Below are positions 38,740 to 48,075 of a stretch of 64,000 nt of DNA, piece by piece (positions within the stretch are counted from its first letter, which is position 1; each line of letters opens with the position of its first letter). Both the position numbers and the translations under genes were made by a program. Under the pieces are notes generated by a model. That model made no database searches. It was not told where the DNA came from and worked only from the letters and a program-made list of their open reading frames with translations. Source of the DNA: CAIWXH01 sp964555675 (GTDB taxonomy: Bacteria; Chloroflexota; Chloroflexia; Chloroflexales; Chloroflexaceae); contig CAZKTU010000006.1 of NCBI GenBank assembly GCA_964555675.1, forward strand, positions 1 to 64,000, written 5' to 3'.

Positions 38740-41133
38740 CTAGTTGTTGACCGTGAAGCGGATCACCGTAGAGGTGACCGTTCCCTTGGTGGTGTCCACG
38801 GGATAGGCCGTGGCAGTGATCTCCCAGGCTCCGGTCGCCAGGCTGGTGTTCCAGGTCGGGTTGAAGCCACGGCTGCAGGTCGAGGTGCCGCCGAAGGCGC
38901 AGTACTTCGTGCTGCTGCCCGCGTTGACCGTGGTGGTGTAGGTCGTGCCGCTCGGGCTCTTGAAGGTAAAGACCACCTTGCTGATGCCCCGTGCGCCGCT
39001 GGCGACCTCGGGATCGTAGGCTGTCGCCTCGACCCTTGGTGCGTTGCCGCCGCGCGAGGCCGAGCTGTTGTTACTGGGCACATTGACCGTAACTACCGGC
39101 GTCCCGTCGATGGCGGTCAGGGTGACCGACGACGAACAGGCAAGCGACTGTCCTTGGGTCAGCGTTTGGGCGGTCACCTTATGGGCCGAGTTGAGGCTAC
39201 CCGGGCCCAGGTTGCTCAGGGTGAAGCCGGCGCTGCTCCACAGCGTCTTCGCGTTGGTCACAGTTTGGCCAACCATGTTCGGCACGCTACACAAGGTCGG
39301 CGCGACGCTCATGATCGACGAACAGAGCTGGGACGAGCCCGCGGCCAGGCTCTGGGTCGATACGGTGAACTCGCCCGAGCCGGGCGCGCCCGTGCCGCGG
39401 GTCAGCGCGACCGTGAACTGGTCCTGGGTCCACTTCGTACTGGCGTTGGTGAAGGTCATACCGGCCAGGTTGGGCGTCGTACACATTTGCTCGGAGGCGG
39501 TCGCCGAGCCGTTGTAGACGATCTCGCTGCCCGCGACCGGGTTGGTGGCGCCGATGCGGCGGTTGCCGCCGCCCCAGCTGTTGTTCAGGGTCGCCGAGCT
39601 GCCGCAGGCGTTCTTGAAGGCCTCGCCATTGTCCTTGACGCTATCGTACATCTGGCCGGCCAGGTTGGGCACCGTACAGACCTGCGGTTTGACCCACATC
39701 GTATCAGTGCAGAGGCGACTCTCGCCGGCGCTGTACTGCTGCGACTTGATCTGGGTGCTGCCCGAGAGATTGAAGGGGTTCTGGAGCGAGCCGGTAAACT
39801 TGGCGCCCGACGCCCCCCAGGCCGTGCCGGCCTGCGAGAACGTCTTGTTGATCATGTCCGGCACGGTACACATATTCGGCTGCACGAACACCTCGCTCGC
39901 GCAGGCGAGCACCGTGCCGGCGGCCGTCAATTGCCCGGTGATCGTGAAGTCGCCCGCGACTGTGGCGGGCTGGCGCAGGTTACTGGTGAAGTTATTCGGC
40001 GCCTGCTTCCACTCGGTTGCGGCCACGCTATAGAGCTTGCCGACCATGTTCGGTACCGTACACATGTTGGGCTGTACGGTCATGGTAGTTCCGCCGCAGG
40101 CCACCTGTTGCCCGGCGGGCAGGCTCTGGGTGCTGATCGGGAAGTCGCTCGGCGTATTGGCCGCCTTCTGGAGGGCGTTGCTGAAGCCGCTGTTGCTCCA
40201 GCTGGTCTGGGCACCAAGGAATTGCGCGCCGACCAGGTTGGGTACGGTACAGGTGTTCGGCTTGACCTCCATCGCCGCCTCGCAGTAGACGACCGAGCCC
40301 GACGACAGGCTCTGTGTGGCGATGGTGAAGCTATCGGGCATGCCGGCGGCCCGCGTCAGGTTGGCAGCGGGAAAATCGTCGTCCCAGAGGGTGTTGGCCG
40401 AGCCGGTCCCGTTGATGTTAAACACCCTGCCGACCAGATAGGGTACGGTGCACATCTCTGGCTCGACCTGCATGGTCGACTCGCAGTCGATCGCGCTGCC
40501 GCTGGCATACTGCTGGCTAACAATGTTGAAGCTCTCGGTGCTATCGGCGGGGCGCTGCAGGTTGGTTTGCCTGAAGCCGGCCGTGAGCCAGGCCCCGTCT
40601 CGGGCGCTGGCAAAGGCCTGATTGCGCAGATCGGGGACGGCGCACTGCTTGGGGCCGACGGACATGGTTGTCCCACTGCAGACGACCCTGCTGCCTGCCA
40701 CCAGCGACTGCGAGCCGATCGGGAAGGTGCTCGACGCATTGGCGGGCTTGCTCAGCGTGCCGGCGCTGAAACCATAGTTCTGCCATTCGGCGACGGCGGC
40801 ATTGTACTGATAGTTGAGCAAGTCAGGCACATCGCACATCGCCGTCACGACGGCCGTGGGGGGGAGTGCCGTGAGCGTGGGTGGGGCCGGGGGGAGGCGT
40901 ACGGTCGGCGACGGCCCTGCCGTGGCGGTCGGGTCGTCGGTGATATTGAAGCTGTTGCGCAGCGTAGTGGCCGCGGTCACAACCGATTGGTAGACAGCGC
41001 GCCCCGTACCCTGGGCCAGCATAAAAATCATGACAAGAGTCAGCGCATACTCTACGAGCGACTGACCATGCCTGGCGCTACGACGCGCTCGTCCTCGAAG
41101 GATGGGCTTATGAGGGGATGCTTGCGTACTCAC
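38740..41133 (-). CDS. Surface protein: Flp-type prepilin N-terminus with nine PASTA-like repeats
   Basis: 797 residues, GTG start with GGAGG before it. A basic leader ends in ARHG, followed by QSLVEYALTLVMIFML: Gly then Glu at +5 and Tyr at +6 of the mature end, the Flp/TadE prepilin-peptidase pattern. A Thr/Pro linker follows. From about residue 98 to 685 nine PASTA-like repeats of about 65 residues begin with C-x-V/T-P-x-L/M-x-(G/N), at about 98, 163, 228, 296, 358, 421, 488, 552 and 614. Most also carry a second Cys near their end. The last about 110 residues form an Ig-like beta domain. Probably anchored and extruded at the cell surface, maybe binding peptidoglycan. No kinase domain. Confidence 0.75.
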   Translation of the reverse strand: MSTQASPHKPILRGRARRSARHGQSLVEYALTLVMIFMLAQGTGRAVYQSVVTAATTLRNSFNITDDPTATAGPSPTVRLPPAPPTLTALPPTAVVTAMCDVPDLLNYQYNAAVAEWQNYGFSAGTLSKPANASSTFPIGSQSLVAGSRVVCSGTTMSVGPKQCAVPDLRNQAFASARDGAWLTAGFRQTNLQRPADSTESFNIVSQQYASGSAIDCESTMQVEPEMCTVPYLVGRVFNINGTGSANTLWDDDFPAANLTRAAGMPDSFTIATQSLSSGSVVYCEAAMEVKPNTCTVPNLVGAQFLGAQTSWSNSGFSNALQKAANTPSDFPISTQSLPAGQQVACGGTTMTVQPNMCTVPNMVGKLYSVAATEWKQAPNNFTSNLRQPATVAGDFTITGQLTAAGTVLACASEVFVQPNMCTVPDMINKTFSQAGTAWGASGAKFTGSLQNPFNLSGSTQIKSQQYSAGESRLCTDTMWVKPQVCTVPNLAGQMYDSVKDNGEAFKNACGSSATLNNSWGGGNRRIGATNPVAGSEIVYNGSATASEQMCTTPNLAGMTFTNASTKWTQDQFTVALTRGTGAPGSGEFTVSTQSLAAGSSQLCSSIMSVAPTLCSVPNMVGQTVTNAKTLWSSAGFTLSNLGPGSLNSAHKVTAQTLTQGQSLACSSSVTLTAIDGTPVVTVNVPSNNSSASRGGNAPRVEATAYDPEVASGARGISKVVFTFKSPSGTTYTTTVNAGSSTKYCAFGGTSTCSRGFNPTWNTSLATGAWEITATAYPVDTTKGTVTSTVIRFTVNN

Positions 41134-41264
41134 GCTGCCTCCGCGGGTTGGTTGGATGGATCTAGTGGTCGAGAGAAAAATGAGTGCGATGAAGGACCGA
41201 CGAGATCTGGCTGTGATGGCTGGGGAGTTGCGCTGAGTTTGGGTCGATGGCCCTCCTTGCGCCC

Positions 41265-41293
41265 TTGATAAAGCGCAGACACACGACTACAAG
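41265..41293 (+). promoter_or_regulatory. Possible promoter of the topoisomerase IB gene
   Basis: TTGATA (41265-41270), a 17-nt spacer and TACAAG (41288-41293), about 64 nt before the ATG. The 223-nt gap is shared with the divergent PASTA gene. Confidence 0.45.
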
Positions 41294-41356
41294 CTACAGT
41301 ATACGGCGGGCGGCATACGGATGCGTAACAAGCTCACAGCACTGGTGTGAGGGAGA

Positions 41357-42451
41357 ATGACCATGACGGCAACAGAGCGTGAGGCGGCCGAGCTGACCGA
41401 AGAGCTTGCCGACTGTGTCTCGCCCCCCGAGGCCGCCGCCGCCGCGGGCCTGCTCTATGTGCGTGACGGCGATCCCGGCATCACGCGCGAGGCTGACGGC
41501 GAGGGCGTGCGCTATGTCGCACCTGATGGTCGGCCCGTGACCGATGCGGACGAGCTGCAGCGGATCAAGAGCCTCGGGATTCCACCCGCCTGGCGCGATG
41601 TCTGGATCTGTACGCGGCCCGAAGGACACCTGCAGGCCACTGGGCGCGATGCAAAAGGTCGTAAGCAGTACCGCTACCACCCGCGCTGGCGCGAGGTGCG
41701 CGACGAGTCGAAGTATGAGCGCACCCTGGCCTTCGCAGAGTCTCTTCCGGCGTTGCGCGAGCGAGTCGCTCGCGACATGGCCCGCCCCGGCCTGCCGCGC
41801 GAGAAGGTTCTGGCCACGGTGGTGCGCCTGCTCGAGACCACCCACATCCGCGTCGGCAACGAGGAGTACGCCCGCGAGAACAAGTCTTTCGGCCTGACGA
41901 CCATGCTCGATCGCCACGTCAAAGTTGATGGCGGACAGATCAGCTTCGCCTTCAAGGGCAAGAGTGGTGTGAAGCACCGGGTCGGCCTCAGCGACCGACG
42001 CCTGGCCAGGATCGTGCAGCGCTGCCGCGATTTGCCGGGGCAGCAGCTCTTCCAGTATCTGGATGAGGATGGGGCGGTACAGGACCTGGGCTCGGCCGAT
42101 GTGAACGCTTACCTGCGCGAGGTGACGGGGCAGCCCTTCACCGCCAAAGACTTTCGCACCTGGGCCGGCACGGTCTGGGCGGCCAGCTTGCTGCGGGGAA
42201 CGCCCCCCGCCGAGTCCGAGCGCGAGGCGAAGCAGCAGCTCGCCCGCGCGATCGAGGAGGTGGCAACGCGCCTCGGCAATACGCCGACAATCTGCCGTAA
42301 GTGCTATGTCCACCCAGCGGTAATCCAGGCCCATCTCGGCGGCGCTCTCCGTGAGCAGCTAGGCCCGCCGCCCCCCGATGACCCGGGCGACGGCCTGGCC
42401 CCCGACGAGGTGAGCGTGATCGCCTTTCTCAAGGGGCAGCTCGCCACGTAG
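41357..42451 (+). CDS. DNA topoisomerase IB
   Basis: 364-residue poxvirus-type (bacterial) topoisomerase I that relaxes supercoils by forming a 3'-phosphotyrosine. The N-terminal domain has GIPPAWRDVWICTRPEGHLQATGRDAKGRKQYRYHPRW (about 75-112, with the Arg and Lys of the active site), the middle has THIRVGNEEYARENKSFGLTT and the catalytic domain has FRTWAGTVWA. The nucleophile is the Tyr in CRKCYVHPAVI (about 315). Length normal. GAGGGAG precedes the ATG. It is an accessory enzyme to topoisomerase IA in most bacteria that have it. No operon partner. Confidence 0.92.
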   Translation: MTMTATEREAAELTEELADCVSPPEAAAAAGLLYVRDGDPGITREADGEGVRYVAPDGRPVTDADELQRIKSLGIPPAWRDVWICTRPEGHLQATGRDAKGRKQYRYHPRWREVRDESKYERTLAFAESLPALRERVARDMARPGLPREKVLATVVRLLETTHIRVGNEEYARENKSFGLTTMLDRHVKVDGGQISFAFKGKSGVKHRVGLSDRRLARIVQRCRDLPGQQLFQYLDEDGAVQDLGSADVNAYLREVTGQPFTAKDFRTWAGTVWAASLLRGTPPAESEREAKQQLARAIEEVATRLGNTPTICRKCYVHPAVIQAHLGGALREQLGPPPPDDPGDGLAPDEVSVIAFLKGQLAT

Positions 42452-42508
42452 CCGTCGCACGCCGAGCCGCGGGATTGCGAGACTCGCAGCGACGGTCCTC
42501 GGCCCTGG

Positions 42509-42514
42509 TACAAT
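42509..42514 (+). promoter_or_regulatory. -10 element upstream of the AGPS-like/GlpD operon
   Basis: TACAAT at 42509-42514, about 109 nt before the ATG. No clear -35. Confidence 0.35.
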
Positions 42515-42622
42515 ATTCGGCAAGGGTTCATCACGCGGCGCGTTCCTTGCGCGTTCCGCGCGAGGTGGGGAAGCTCTTGCCTCGCGCCCCGCCGCGCATC
42601 CCAGCAGAACGAAGGGGCCCAC

Positions 42623-44209
42623 ATGCGACGCTGGAATGGATGGGGCGATGCCGAGGTCCACGCCCACGTGCCCGACACGGCGGCTCGCTTCATCGCGGCG
42701 GCGCTGGGACCCGGCCGCCCGCGGGTCGATGCGACCCTGGCCGAGGTGGCCGCCGCGGCGCCTGCGTCCCCGTTGCCCACCCACCCGCTAGTGGCGACGG
42801 ATGCCCTGAGTCGCACACTCCACGCCCGCGGCCAGAGCCTGCCCGACTGGGTCGACCTGCGCTACGGGCGCGTCAACAGCTTCCCCGCCGGCGTGGCTAT
42901 GCCGCGAAGCGCCGCCGAGGTCCGCGCCCTGCTGGCCTACGCCTCGGCCAGCGGCGCCCGGGTGATCCCCTATGGCGGCGGCACGAGCGTCGTCGGGCAT
43001 CTCACGCCGTCTGCCGACGCGCCCTCCCTGGTGGTGAGCATGGCCCGTATGCGCCGCCTCCTCGGGCTCGATGCCGACGGTCGCCTCGCGACCTTCGAGG
43101 CGGGTGTGGCGGGGCCCGGCCTCGAGGCTCAGCTGCGCCCCCACGGCCTGACCCTCGGCCATTACCCCCAATCCTTCGAGTATTCGACCCTGGGTGGTTG
43201 GATCGCGGCCCGCTCAAGCGGCCAGCAATCGCTGCGTTACGGACGCATCGAGCAACTCTTCGCCGGCGGGCGTATCGAGACGCCCGCCGGGGGCCTCGCC
43301 CTGCCGCCCTTCCCCGCCTCGGCCGCGGGGCCTGATCTGCGGCAGCTCGTCCTCGGCTCGGAGGGCCGCCTGGGCGTGATCACCGAGGCCACTGTGCGGC
43401 TCACGCCTCTGCCCGAGACAGAGGAGACCCTGGCCGTCTTCTTCCCCGACTGGGGCCGCGCCCTCGAGGCAGCGCGCGCGCTGGCTCAGGCGGGCCTGCC
43501 CCTGGCCATGCTGCGCCTCAGCACGCCCGTCGAGACCGCCACCAACCTCGCCGTCGCCGGCCACGCCCGCGCCATCGCCGCACTCGAGGCCTACCTGGCC
43601 CTGCGCGGCATGGCCCGCGAGAAGTGCATGCTGCTGCTCGGCTTCGCCGGCGAGGCGGCCGCAGCCGACTACGCCCGGCGCGGCGCCCTCGCCCTCGTCG
43701 CTCGGCACGGCGGAACTTCACTTGGCCCCGCCCTGGGCCGGCAGTGGACAAAGGGGCGCTTCCGCACCCCCTACCTGCGCAATGCCCTCTGGGAGCAGGG
43801 CTACGCCGTCGATACGATGGAGACCGCCGCTACCTGGGCGCAGGTGCCCGCGCTGGTTCATGGCATCGGCCTGGCCCTGGCCCGGGCCCTCGAGCCCTGG
43901 GGCGAGCGCGCCCACGCCTTCACCCACCTCTCGCACGTCTACCCGAGCGGCTCGAGCGTTTATACGACGGTCATTTTCCGGCTGTGCGACGACCCGGACG
44001 AGCTGCTCGAGCGCTGGCGCGCCCTCAAGGCCGCGGCGAGCGCGGCGATCGTCGCCCACGGCGGCACGATCAGCCACCAGCACGGGGTCGGTGTGGACCA
44101 CGCGCCCTACCTCGGCGCCGAGAAGGGCGAGCTCGGGCTCGCGGCCCTACGCGGGGCCTTCGCTCGCCTCGATCCCGACGGGATCATGAACCCCGGGAAG
44201 CTCCTATGA
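42623..44209 (+). CDS. AGPS-like FAD-binding oxidase
   Basis: 528 residues, a VAO/PCMH-family flavoprotein. The FAD domain contains GYRINSFPAG-like DLRYGRVNSFPAGVAMPRSAAEV, IPYGGGTSVVGHL (about 115-127) and FEYSTLGGWIAARSSGQQSLRYGRIEQLF (about 180-208). The C-terminal end has ISHQHGVGVDHAPYLGAEKG (about 475-495) and the terminal LDPDGIMNPGKLL. These features closely follow alkyldihydroxyacetonephosphate synthase, which forms the ether bond of ether lipids, though bacterial members may be oxidases of hydroxy acids. AAGGGG precedes the ATG. It overlaps the GlpD gene by 4 nt, pointing to glycerolipid metabolism. Confidence 0.85.
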   Translation: MRRWNGWGDAEVHAHVPDTAARFIAAALGPGRPRVDATLAEVAAAAPASPLPTHPLVATDALSRTLHARGQSLPDWVDLRYGRVNSFPAGVAMPRSAAEVRALLAYASASGARVIPYGGGTSVVGHLTPSADAPSLVVSMARMRRLLGLDADGRLATFEAGVAGPGLEAQLRPHGLTLGHYPQSFEYSTLGGWIAARSSGQQSLRYGRIEQLFAGGRIETPAGGLALPPFPASAAGPDLRQLVLGSEGRLGVITEATVRLTPLPETEETLAVFFPDWGRALEAARALAQAGLPLAMLRLSTPVETATNLAVAGHARAIAALEAYLALRGMAREKCMLLLGFAGEAAAADYARRGALALVARHGGTSLGPALGRQWTKGRFRTPYLRNALWEQGYAVDTMETAATWAQVPALVHGIGLALARALEPWGERAHAFTHLSHVYPSGSSVYTTVIFRLCDDPDELLERWRALKAAASAAIVAHGGTISHQHGVGVDHAPYLGAEKGELGLAALRGAFARLDPDGIMNPGKLL

Positions 44210-45789
44210 TTTGCTGGGACGATCGCTACCGCGAGGCGTTGTGGAGCCGCCTGGGCGAGCCGTGGGACCTGCTGATCGTCGGGGGCGGCATCACGGGGGC
44301 GGGCCTGCTGCGCGAGGCGGTGCGCGTGGGGGCGCGCGCCCTGCTGGTCGAGCAGCGCGACTTCGCCTGGGGCACCTCGAGCCGCTCCTCGAAGCTGGTC
44401 CATGGGGGCCTCCGCTACCTGGCCAGCCTGCAAGTCGGGGTCACGCGCGACTCGGTGCGCGAGCGCCAGCGCCTGCTGCGCGAGGCGCCCGGCCTGGTGA
44501 CGCCCCTCGACTTCGTGCTGGCCGCCTACAAGGGCGAGGGTCCCAGCCCCAGGCTCTACGGCGCCGCCCTGGCCGCCTACGATATGCTGGCGGGCCAGTG
44601 GCGCCATCGCAGCCGTGACGCCACGGCGATCGGCGCGCTGGCCCCGCACCTCGAGCGGGCCGGCCTGCTCGGCGGCGCGAGCTACGGCGATGCCCAGACC
44701 GACGATGCCCGGCTGGTGCTGCGCCTGCTGCGCGAGGCCGCGGCGGCCGGCGGCGCGGCCCTCAGCTATGTCGAGGCGAGCGAGCTGATCCGCGAGGACG
44801 AGCGGGTCGTCGGGGCGCTCCTGCGCGACCACGAGACGGGGCGGTTCGCCCCTGTGCGGGCCGGCCTGGTGATCAACGCCACGGGGGCCTGGGCCGATGG
44901 GCTGCGTGGGCAGCTCGGGCGCGCGCCGGTGCTGCGGCCCCTGCGCGGCAGCCACCTGATCTTCCCGGCGGCCCGCCTGCCCGTGGGCGGCCATGCGATC
45001 AGCTTCCCGCACCCCGGGGACGCCCGGCCCGTCTTCGCGCTGCCGTGGGAGGGTGTGACCGTCGTGGGCACCACCGACGTCGACCACAGCGGCGAGCTCG
45101 CGATCGAGCCCCGCATCAGCCCCGAGGAGGCGACCTACCTGCTGGGCGCCGTGCAGAGCCGCTTCCCGCGCCTGGGCCTGACCCGCGAGGATGTCCTCGC
45201 CACATGGGCCGGGGTCAGGCCGGTGGTCGGCAGCGGCCAGGCCGACCCCTCGAAGGAGGCCCGCGACCATATCGTCCGGGCCGAGGACGGGCTGCTCACC
45301 GTGACGGGCGGCAAGCTCACCACCTATAGGCTGCTGGCCCTCGAGGCCATGGCCGCGGCGCGTCGCCTGCTGCCTGCCCTGGCCGCCCCCGCAGCGCCGG
45401 CGCGCGCCCTCGACGCCGCGCCCAGGGGTGTGGTGGGCGCCGAGGGCCTGGACGCCCTGGCGAAGCGCCGCCTGCTGGGGCGCTACGGCGCCGAAGCGGG
45501 CGCCCTGGTCGCCGCCGCTCGCCCGGGCGAGCTGGGGCCTGTGGCCGGCACGGCGACCCTCTGGGCCGAGCTGCGCTGGGCCGCCCGGGCCGAGGGGGTG
45601 CGCCACCTCGACGACCTGCTGCTCAGGCGAACGCGCCTCGGCCTGCTCCTGCCCGGGGGCGGCGCCGCCATCCTGCCCGCCGTCGGCTCGATCTGCCGCG
45701 ACGAGCTCGGCTGGAGCGCCGACCGCTGGGCGCAGGAGGCGGCGCGCTACGAGGCCTTGTGGGCCGAGGCGTATAGCATGCCGGGGTGA
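44206..45789 (+). CDS. glpD: Glycerol-3-phosphate dehydrogenase/oxidase
   Basis: 527 residues from the ATG at 44206, which overlaps the upstream stop (ATGA); a longer open frame upstream lies within the AGPS-like gene in another frame. It oxidises glycerol 3-phosphate to dihydroxyacetone phosphate, passing electrons to quinone. FAD motif DLLIVGGGITGAGLLREA (about 19-36), GTSSRSSKLVHGGLRYL (about 57-73, diagnostic), HLIFPAARL and TTDVDHSG blocks, and TVTGGKLTTYR (about 365-375). The final about 100 residues are the DAO C-terminal domain. Probably a peripheral membrane enzyme. Confidence 0.92.
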   Translation: MICWDDRYREALWSRLGEPWDLLIVGGGITGAGLLREAVRVGARALLVEQRDFAWGTSSRSSKLVHGGLRYLASLQVGVTRDSVRERQRLLREAPGLVTPLDFVLAAYKGEGPSPRLYGAALAAYDMLAGQWRHRSRDATAIGALAPHLERAGLLGGASYGDAQTDDARLVLRLLREAAAAGGAALSYVEASELIREDERVVGALLRDHETGRFAPVRAGLVINATGAWADGLRGQLGRAPVLRPLRGSHLIFPAARLPVGGHAISFPHPGDARPVFALPWEGVTVVGTTDVDHSGELAIEPRISPEEATYLLGAVQSRFPRLGLTREDVLATWAGVRPVVGSGQADPSKEARDHIVRAEDGLLTVTGGKLTTYRLLALEAMAAARRLLPALAAPAAPARALDAAPRGVVGAEGLDALAKRRLLGRYGAEAGALVAAARPGELGPVAGTATLWAELRWAARAEGVRHLDDLLLRRTRLGLLLPGGGAAILPAVGSICRDELGWSADRWAQEAARYEALWAEAYSMPG

Positions 45790-45807
45790 GCGGGCGCAGC
45801 GCCGGCG

Positions 45808-46989
45808 TTATGTGAGGGCGGCGAGTGTATGCAGCGCGATCATGCGCTCCTCGTCGGTCGGGATGACGTAGGCGGCGACCTTACTGCCTGGGGCGCTGAT
45901 GCGCGGGCCGTGCTGCTCGTTGGCGGTCGGGTCCAGCTCGAGGCCGAGCCAGGCCAGGCCGCGGCAGACGCGTTCGCGGACGCCCCTGGCGTTCTCGCCG
46001 ATGCCCGCGGTGAAGACCAGGCCGTCGATGCCGCCCATCGAGGCGGCGAGGGCGCCGACCTCGCGCACGATCCTGAAGACGAAGTAGTCGATCGCCTCGG
46101 CGGCCCGCGGGTCATCGCTGGCCTCGAGGTTGCGCATATCGTTGCTGATGCCCGAGATACCCAGCAGGCCCGAGCGCTTGTAGAGCAACTCCTCGATCTG
46201 CTTGGCGCCCATGCCCTTCTCTTGCATCAGGTAGAGCAGCACGCCGGGGTCGATCTGCCCCGAGCGGGTGCCCATGGGCAGGCCGTCGAGGGCGGTGAAG
46301 CCCATGGTGCTGTCGACGCTGCGCCCGCCGCTGATCGCGCACATGCTGGCCCCGTTGCCTAGATGGGCGACCACGACCTTCCCGGCCGCAATCTCGGGGG
46401 CCGCGCTCTGCATCGCCCGGGCGATATACTCGTACGAGAGGCCGTGGAAGCCGTAGCGGCGCACGCCCTCGGCGTAGAACTCGCCGGGCAGCCCGTAGAT
46501 GTCGGCGACGCGGGGGTGGCTGCGGTGGAAGGCGGTGTCGAAGCAGGCCACATTAGGCACGCCGGCCAGGAAGTCCATGGTGGCGCCGATGCCGGCCAGG
46601 TTCGCGGGCTGGTGCAGGGGCGCGAGGGTGACGAAGGCCTCGAGGTCGCGCAGCACGGTATCATCGATCACGGTCGGGGCGCTGTACTTCGGGCCGCCGT
46701 GGACCACCCGGTGTCCGACCCCGATCAGCCCCGCCTCGGGCAGTTGCGGGTCGAGCCAGGCGGCCAGCTGCTCGAGGGCGTAGGCGTGGCCCTTGCCGAG
46801 GGGCGGGTCCTCCCAGGCGGCCTCGTGGACGACCTCGTCGGCGCCGTCCTTGACCTTGAAGCGCGGCCTGGTGCCGATGCCCTCGATCTGCCCGCTGAAG
46901 CGTACCTGCAGCTCGCCACCCGCCTGATCGAAGACCGTAAACTTGATGCTGGACGACCCGGCGTTCAGCACAAGGATCGTTTTGCTCAC
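45808..46989 (-). CDS. ackA: Acetate kinase
   Basis: 393-residue cytoplasmic enzyme interconverting acetyl phosphate plus ADP with acetate plus ATP. GTG start with AAGGAG before it. N-terminal VLNAGSSSIKFTVFD (6-20), HRVVHGG (about 112), FDTAFH (about 170), GFHGLSYEY, VAHLGNGASMC (about 200-212) and FTAGIGENA (about 315) are all present, so it is complete and active by sequence. It follows the phosphotransacylase gene by 11 nt, forming the classic acetyl-phosphate operon. The gene order is the reverse of ackA-pta of enteric bacteria. Confidence 0.96.
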   Translation of the reverse strand: MSKTILVLNAGSSSIKFTVFDQAGGELQVRFSGQIEGIGTRPRFKVKDGADEVVHEAAWEDPPLGKGHAYALEQLAAWLDPQLPEAGLIGVGHRVVHGGPKYSAPTVIDDTVLRDLEAFVTLAPLHQPANLAGIGATMDFLAGVPNVACFDTAFHRSHPRVADIYGLPGEFYAEGVRRYGFHGLSYEYIARAMQSAAPEIAAGKVVVAHLGNGASMCAISGGRSVDSTMGFTALDGLPMGTRSGQIDPGVLLYLMQEKGMGAKQIEELLYKRSGLLGISGISNDMRNLEASDDPRAAEAIDYFVFRIVREVGALAASMGGIDGLVFTAGIGENARGVRERVCRGLAWLGLELDPTANEQHGPRISAPGSKVAAYVIPTDEERMIALHTLAALT

Positions 46990-47000
46990 AGGGACGCTCC

Positions 47001-47978
47001 TTAGGCTGTTGTCACCAGCTTGGCGCGGCGCGCGTGGACGAGCAGGGTGGCGACCGCGCAGGAGGCCAGGCGGGCGCGCACGCTGTCGGCGCGGCTGGTC
47101 AGGATGATCGGCACGCGGGCGCCCAGCACGATCCCGGCCGCCTCGGCGCGGGCCAGGAAGGTCAGCTGCTTGGCCAGGATGTTGCCGGCCTCGAGGTCGG
47201 GCACCAGGAGGATGTCGGCCTGCCCGGCGACGGGCGAGACGATCTTCTTGGTCCGGGCGGCCTCCATGCTGATCGCGTTGTCGAGCGCCAGGGGGCCGTC
47301 GAGCAGGCCGCCGGTGATCTGCCCGCGGTCCGCCATTTTGCAGAGGGCCGCGGCCTCAATCGTCGAAGGGATCTCGGGGGTGACTGTCTCGACCGCCGAG
47401 AGAATGGCCACTTTGGGCTGCTTAATGCGCAGGACCTGGGCCAAATCGATCGCGTTCTGGCAGATATCGGCCTTGGCCTTCAGGTCGGGTGCGATGTTGA
47501 CGGCGCCGTCGGTCACGATCAACGGCTTGGGGTAGGTCGGCACGTCCATAATGAAGCAGTGGCTGATGCGCCTGTTGGTGCGCAGGCCGGTCACCTTGTT
47601 GACCACCTCGGCCAGCAGCTCGTCGGTGTGCAGGCTGCCCTTCATCAGGGCCTCGGCCTCGCCCTGCCGCACCAACTCGACCGACCTGGCCGCCGCGGCA
47701 TGGCTGTGCTCGACGTCGATGATCTGGTAGGGCGTCAGGTCGATGCCCTCCTTCTCGGCCACGGCGCGGATGCGCTGCTGCGGGCCGACCAGGATGGGCG
47801 TGATCAGGCCGGCCTTGGCCGCATCGATCGCGCCGGTGAGCGAAACATCGTCACAGGGGTGGACCACGGCCACCCTGATCGGCTCGAGGGCTTTGCAGGC
47901 CTCGAGTAGCATCTCGTAGCCGTTGAAGGCGTTCTCGTCCGAGGCAGTGCCGTCCCGTTTGTCGCCGCTCGTTACCAT
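47001..47978 (-). CDS. Phosphate acetyl/butyryltransferase (short Pta/Ptb type)
   Basis: 325 residues from the ATG at 47978 (GGAGGAG before it); an upstream GTG-type start adds 11 residues without a ribosome site. It belongs to the PTA_PTB family: LTGAIDAAKAGLITPILVGP (about 50-70), ALMKGSLHTDELLAEVV (about 130) and LLVPDLEAGNILAKQLTFLARAEAAG (about 255-280). Length and motifs are nearer to phosphate butyryltransferase and the short Pta-like enzymes than to long Pta. It supplies acyl phosphate to acetate kinase; the natural acyl group cannot be decided from sequence alone. First gene of the operon. Confidence 0.85.
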   Translation of the reverse strand: MVTSGDKRDGTASDENAFNGYEMLLEACKALEPIRVAVVHPCDDVSLTGAIDAAKAGLITPILVGPQQRIRAVAEKEGIDLTPYQIIDVEHSHAAAARSVELVRQGEAEALMKGSLHTDELLAEVVNKVTGLRTNRRISHCFIMDVPTYPKPLIVTDGAVNIAPDLKAKADICQNAIDLAQVLRIKQPKVAILSAVETVTPEIPSTIEAAALCKMADRGQITGGLLDGPLALDNAISMEAARTKKIVSPVAGQADILLVPDLEAGNILAKQLTFLARAEAAGIVLGARVPIILTSRADSVRARLASCAVATLLVHARRAKLVTTA

Positions 47979-48075
47979 GATCGTACTCCTCCTCGCCTCT
48001 CCGCTGCTCACACGGGGCGGCCTGGCCGCGTTGGGTCAGTGTCGGTGCGTGATGCGCGCCACTCTGGCGCACACT

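Noticed and set aside
39250..40850. PASTA-coding repeats as a DNA repeat or CRISPR array
   Set aside because: Period is about 195 nt with protein-level, not DNA-level, similarity. No short identical direct repeats or spacers.
38659..41268. Long plus-strand open frame opposite the PASTA protein
   Set aside because: The text is Gly/Arg/His-rich with no family signature, typical of a GC-skewed antisense frame. The minus-strand frame has ordered repeats and a ribosome site.
43624..45789. Long form of glpD beginning within the AGPS-like gene
   Set aside because: The first 194 residues are Arg/Pro-rich out-of-frame text. The GlpD family begins at the ATG at 44206, which overlaps the upstream stop.
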